Part shown: one piece after another, positions 59,397-64,000 of the stretch
Layout: every line of letters begins with the position of its first letter
Numbering within the stretch: position 1 is the first letter of the stretch
Origin: Membranipora membranacea
Lineage: Eukaryota > Bryozoa > Gymnolaemata > Cheilostomatida > Membraniporidae
Assembly (NCBI GenBank): GCA_914767715.1
Contig: OU612071.1
Span: forward strand, 13,563,493-13,627,492
DNA: 64,000 nt
Reading direction: 5' to 3'
Program-made: the position numbers and the translations under genes
Notes under the pieces: generated by a model
Seen by the model: only the letters and a program-made list of their open reading frames with translations
What the model was told of the DNA's origin: nothing
The model's database searches: none

Positions 59397-62300
59397 TTAT
59401 TTCTTTGAATTTGCAGCAGACTTGGAATTTGATCTGGATTTTGAGATTTGCCTACTCTTTGAACCCTTTGGAGTTTTCTTTCCACCACCTCCCTTGTCAC
59501 CAGATTGATTATACCCAGAAGAGATTATTGGTAATCCACCAAGAGATGACATTCTGACTGCTGTGAGAGTGATTGGTGGGGCAGATGCGCGTTCTAAGCG
59601 GCCAAAACTGCGAGTCGCTGAACGTGACCCATGACGAGATTTTCTTTTCTTAGTAGCGGTGGCTCTCACTTGTTTTGCTATGGCCGATTTATGCTTACTT
59701 TTGTGAATCTGTCTTCCCAAAGCTTGTGTGAAGGCAATGGTGAAAACTCCGAGTAGCAATAAAGTTCCTCCTACCTACAAACAAATAAACAAAGAGACCA
59801 ACTAGAGTTTATTTCCAGACAGCCCATTGTGAAAGAACCAAGAAATACTGATGGTGAGCTCTTCGAGGAAGTTCTATACTACTCCAACATCTCAAGCCTC
59901 TGTTCTAGGCCTAGTTTAATTAGGGCAAACGTCAAAATGGTAGTTCAAGGCTTATCATAACTGGAGACATAGAAAAACAATCTATGCTTTAGCGATCTGT
60001 GTGGATCATCATCATCATTGCCATGGGTTTTCGAGTAGTAGGGTGAATGTAGGTGTTGGAGGGGATCTATAGCAGAGGGAGAATTTTGCTAAGAATAGCC
60101 AAGTGAGAGCAATTCTGGGACATCCCATGTCAGTTGACGCTCAAATGTTGTCCTCCAAAAGATCGGAAATCTTTTTCACCATTAATCCATGTAACCAATG
60201 TTACACATTCCATACAGTTTTTACATTTGAGTTCTTACCAATGTGATGGAGCCATGGCCCCTCGGCCGACTCATGAACAAACCCTTTTCATTCACAATGC
60301 GTTGCTCTGATTGGCTAGCGGGAAGAGAGAACCAATGCCAGGCCAGATTGTACTTTCCTGAAAGTACCAATTAATCTATTTATGTACGGTGAATTGTACC
60401 TTCAGTGACCTGGCATTGGCTCTCATTCCCACCCAACAGCCATCAGATCAGACCACACATATTAGCTGACCTGATACTTACAATCGCAATAACAAGGGGT
60501 GTGGATGACCTGCCATGACCTTTCCCTGCACCTTTCCCAGCACCCTCTGCATTTGAGGTCGTCTCAGCAGAAGAAATATCTGGTGATTGCGATGACTTTC
60601 TTATGGTACTATTTGACCGTATGACTGGTGGTGGTGTTGTTACGGCTCCCTCACAGTCTGTCATGGAACATTCTCTGGTCTCATGAGGCCTGATCCCTGC
60701 GCATCCTTCCCCTCCATTAGAAGGAGGAGGGTTGTCACATAGCCTTTTTCGATGCTTAAGCTTGTCCTCGAGGCATTTACAGGGACCCCACTCGTGCCAA
60801 GCACCCCACTGGCCATTGATACAACCTGGTACAGGCTCACATACTCTCATTTCCTGACTCTCTCCTGGGCACGGCTTTCCTTCATTTTTTGGTATTGGGC
60901 TTCATTCTCTGCTCCTCATTTGCTTGTCTGAAGCTCGTATACATGCACATGGCGCCCACATGGTCCAATCAGCGTACCAGTCATCAACATCTAAAAAATT
61001 ATGAGTTACTAGTATTAAGTAGTAGTAGTTTTAATGGTATAACTGATTATCATGTCCAGGCTTAGACAATGTGTTTGCTCTGATCTGATTGGCTGATGAC
61101 CTTTGGCCAATCAGAGCCAACACATTTGTTAGTTCAGACAAAAGATTTCATAATCAAGGACTTTTCATAGTAAGGTTTAGATATAGGATTATCTGTGTCA
61201 TACCTCTGTATATTGTAAATCTGTCATTTGTGATTTCCTCGGAAGTTTATTTTCTGATTACTAAGACAAAGGGTCAAGTTAAGATATTATGTCTTACTGT
61301 AGCAGTATGAGATATATGAAACCCCAAAAGCGAAACAAAATCACTCACAAACGTTACAATTGTCGCCTTCATACTCACATATGTCGCAAGCGTCGCCTAT
61401 ATAGCCAGCCTGACAAGAGCACATGAAACTGTTCACACCATCTGTACAGGTGCCATGTTGGCATGTCTCTGGTTTGCAATCATCAATGTTGTTATGACAT
61501 TTCGTCCCGAAATAGCCAGAGTCACAGTTACAAAAGTAACTATCAATAAGATCTTCACACGTTCCATGTGAGCCGCAGGGATTTGGTGTACAGTCATCTA
61601 TGTCTGAGATCAAAGACAAGAACCCAATGTGAAGAATTCTGATGTGCAGCAACTAGCTAGCCTGTGCAACATATGTTCCCATGAAACGCCTGTGGCATAC
61701 AGATTATTTGAGCGCAAATTTTAGATGAATTTTAGATTTTAGATATCCCTTCCAATAATGTCTTAAAATAGAAACCCTGTCGAAAAGTCACTTACTGATA
61801 TCACAACGTTTCCCCTTATATCCAGCTTCACATTTGCAGCTGAAGTTTTGAACTCCATCTACACAGGTACCGTGTGCACACGCATCAGGGTAGCAGTCAT
61901 TTATGTTTTTATCACATAATTCGCCTTCATATCCAGGGTAACATTTACATGTGTAAGTTTTTAGCCCATCTACGCAATCTCCGGTAAAAGCGCACTTGTT
62001 GTTTTGACAGGCATCATAATTGTCATCTAAAAACAAAATGGGAGAAATGTACATTGTGACAGTACAATTACCAGTGCCAGTGCTAGTGTCTGTACCTGTG
62101 CAAAAACCAGTGCAGTACAAGTACCAGTGTGAATACCACTGTCATTACAGATGCCAATACAAGTACCAGTGACAGTGCTAGTACCAGTGCCAGTGCTAAT
62201 ACTAGTACCAGAATCAGTGCTAGTGTCAATGCCAGTACCAGCACTAGTTCCGGCGGCTGTACATAGCTAGCATGTCATCAACTTGCTCCAGAATATGCCT

Positions 62301-63354
62301 GTAGCCACAGTTGTGTGTAATGATAAGATTTGTTAGTCAATGTTTTGACTTTGACTGCCTGTTTGGTGAGAGAGAGATGTTAATCTTATCTGAAAGAACC
62401 TACCAAGATATAGAGAGTGTTAAATAAATGTTTCACTTTCACCATTGTTTTATCACTAAAGGTACATTCAGTGACCTTGCAATGGCTCATTTTCCAACTC
62501 AACAGCCAATCATATCACAGCCAACACATTGACTAAATAATAGTATAAAGTTGTAATTTTATGTTTATGTTTTATGCTTAGTTACGATTCCAAAATGTCT
62601 GCCTGGGAACCTTGGGTACCTAAAGTAACACAACCAATGCAGATTTCAATGCAAGAATGAGACGAGAATACAGATGGGCTGAGAATACAGAAGTCCACCA
62701 CTTAGAAACGATGATGATGTAGATGACATGAAATTCGCTGGAGTACTCGCCAGCATAATCTAACTTTGGTTCTATTGGCCTTACTTGGCAAATTGGTTGG
62801 CTCTGATTGTCTGGTGGAAGGGAAAGAGCCAATGCAAGGTCAGATGGTACTTTCCTGAAAGTTCGTTATTGATATTACAGCGAATGTGGAGTAGTTCAGT
62901 TTTATCTTTAATTTATATTAATGATCTAGCTATCGTTTCTCCAAATTTTAATTATATTTTATTTACTGATGATACAAACTGTATCTGTAATAATCATTTG
63001 TGCATCTTGGATTTTCAATAGCTCCTTTTAAAAATGAGCTAATGAGAATCCAAAAATAATGCTTGGCAATTAAACTTGTCATTAATTTTGATAAAATTTA
63101 TGGTTGGTTCTAATGTCATATATCAAAGAAAAAAAATAGATTAAAAATTCTTTGTAATTATGCACCTTTAGACACCGCTAGGATAGCCAATCGGATCAGA
63201 GTCAGGGATATGCACTTACCACATGTGTTGCGTTCTTGAGGACCTAGCCCATTATCTCCGCTGCAGGTATTGTTGCAGACTAATCCTTGTTCTAACAAAG
63301 AACACTTAACCCCAGCCGATTTAAAGGCACACCGATTCAGGTCACAACAATCAC
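59397..63354 (-). CDS. Type I membrane protein: disintegrin-like, 4 EGF, TSP1 repeats, basic tail (5' end outside window)
   Basis: Exons: 63354-63220, 62026-61796, 61603-61349, 60990-60482 and 59774-59397; phases agree (1,1,1,0). An edge exon ending at 63971 may precede them. The first exon (GDCCDLNRCAFKSAGVKC, then GLVCNNTC) resembles a disintegrin domain. The next two exons encode two EGF repeats each (for example DDCKPETCQHGTC and CSCQAGYIGDAC). The 509-nt exon encodes TSP1 repeats: YADWTMWAPCACIRASDKQM and WGAWHEWGPCKC with RPHETRECSMTDC. A T/S/G-rich stalk follows. A helix (PLVIAIVGGTLLLLGVFTIA) spans the last junction, then a tail of about 100 residues rich in K, R and S. This is an extracellular adhesion or ADAM-like architecture; no protease domain is in the window. 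The first TSP1 repeat is interrupted by TGA at 60904-60902 where a Cys codon is expected. The stop TAA overlaps AATAAA. Confidence 0.78.
60295..60470. mobile_element. Foldback MITE, reference copy of the CCAATCAGAG family
   Basis: The left arm (TTGCTCTGATTGGCTAGCGG, then AACCAATGCCAGGCCAGATTG, then TACTTTCCTGAAAGTACC) is inverted in the right arm (GTACCTTCAGTGACCTGGCA, TTGGCTCTCATTCCC, ACAGCCATCAGATCAGA). It ends at the donor region of the TSP1 exon (60482), leaving about 10 bp of intron. Confidence 0.65.
61068..61140. mobile_element. Short hairpin MITE of the same family
   Basis: ATGTGTTTGCTCTGATCTGATTGGC pairs with GGCCAATCAGAGCCAACACA around GATGACCTTT. It is intronic. Confidence 0.65.
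62046..62262. repeat. Degenerate minisatellite (CCAGTGCCAGTGCTAGTA)
   Basis: Hexamer-based text of the type CCAGTG/CTAGTA/CCAGTA continues for about 210 bp with 12- to 18-bp higher-order periodicity. It starts about 20 bp from the EGF exon ending at 62026, so it occupies the polypyrimidine side of the intron. Confidence 0.65.
62785..63210. mobile_element. MITE interrupted by a LINE fragment
   Basis: The left arm at 62788-62866 (TTGGTTGGCTCTGATTG, GAGCCAATGCAAGGTCAG, TACTTTCCTGAAAGTTC) belongs to the 60295 family. A diverged right end (ATAGCCAATCGGATCAGAGTC) appears at 63183-63203. Between them lies the reverse-transcriptase fragment listed next. A separate right half is at 62460-62540. Confidence 0.45.
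62890..63030 (+). mobile_element. Reverse-transcriptase fragment of a non-LTR element
   Basis: The frame reads LSLIYINDLAIVSPNFNYIL, then FTDDTNCICNN. YINDL followed about 15 residues later by F.DDTN is the catalytic palm motif of LINE reverse transcriptase; Ala of FADD is Thr here. Only about 45 residues remain. Confidence 0.75.
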
Positions 63355-63970
63355 CTGGATATAATTTGAAACATTATGAGTTCCTTCTACCATAATGCCA
63401 TAACTTTGTAATCGCTGGCATTAAGATAGATCTGCCGATCTGCTAGGATGATAAAAGTTCAGTAGATACCTTAGGTCATTGGCCAGTTGGTACAATGGAG
63501 CGTATTTTATTGGTCATTGCTCCTTACTATTTGCTCATTGGTTATTTTCTCAGCACATTTAATTCGACATCTGGAATAGCATCATTAGCTTTCTTTTGCC
63601 AAACAAAGGGCTTGCAAATATAGCCAGTCCCTAGTAGCAATATTGAAATGCCTTTCCTTGCTGTTTGCAGTTTTGTAAACAAAACAATTTCCTAGGCTAT
63701 AATATTATTCATGCTAGTAGGGACAGCCAATCAGATCAAAGGCAGATGTGTCCCTGTTTTGAGTGTTTAAGCTGAATAAGGATATGATATTATTTCCATT
63801 CCATGAGAACAATTTAATTCAATGACTCAGCACTATTGTCAGAGGGATGAAAGGTTGCTGTGTGTAGCTAGTTTTCCCACGACCACGACTCTCTTCCGCA
63901 CAATTTCCAATCAGGGCCAACACATTGGTTATACAATGCCACCTCAATCAATATATCAGCAGCTCATTAC

Positions 63971-64000
63971 CCCATCCACATTGCGCTGCCTTGACCTTGC
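63971..64000 (-). CDS. Possible partial exon at window edge, EGF/TSP1 gene
   Basis: The minus strand reads KVKAAQCGWG and then GTAATG. The phase (1) matches the exon at 63354, which would give QCGWGDCCDLNRC, a reasonable disintegrin-type Cys spacing. Only 30 bases are visible and the 5' border is outside the window. Confidence 0.35.

Overview
The window is animal nuclear DNA. It is AT-rich. Its genes are split into small exons with GT/AG borders that agree in phase, and its introns are 0.2-6.5 kb and full of SINEs, MITEs, foldback elements and dead LINE pieces. TRIM-type, NHL-like, EGF and thrombospondin-1 domains point to a metazoan, probably a marine invertebrate. I cannot name the species. 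All gene models below were assembled by hand from open frames, splice sites and phase; nothing was searched or aligned.

Layout, left to right. Positions 479-4725 (-): a small secreted NHL/beta-propeller-like protein with a signal-peptide exon. Positions 4726-9113: intergenic, with several hairpin repeats. Positions 9114-15219 (-): a single-pass membrane protein with a long cytoplasmic tail, a zinc-knuckle-like motif, Cys clusters and two phase-matched alternative last exons, each ending in a Cys-rich tail. Head-to-head with it, about 15474/16529-32410 (+): an unrecognised charged, probably coiled-coil protein. The last six exons of that gene are duplicated in tandem at 36212-40225, and the first duplicated exon carries a 22-bp frameshifting deletion.

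Positions 41095-43731 (-): an unrecognised two-exon protein with two hydrophobic segments. Its terminal exon and 3' UTR are duplicated almost identically on the other side of the gene (40669-41550 and 44639-45521), and the second copy abuts a 34-bp minisatellite. Positions 45.8-50.7 kb: two large foldback-type elements with long inverted arms built from short tandem subrepeats; the second contains a reverse-transcriptase relic. Positions 52201-57163 (+): a complete 7-coding-exon TRIM-type protein (RING, two B-boxes, helical region, propeller-like C-terminus) preceded by a duplicated leader exon. Positions 57.6-58.3 kb: LINE remains. Positions 59397 to beyond 63354 (-): the 3' part of a type I membrane protein with a disintegrin-like segment, four EGF repeats, TSP1 repeats, a membrane helix and a basic tail; one conserved Cys codon of the first TSP1 repeat reads TGA.

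The genes do not form an obvious pathway. The strongest novelty candidates are the alternative Cys-rich C-termini at 9.1-10.5 kb, the tandem 3'-half gene duplication at 28-40 kb, and the two foldback elements.
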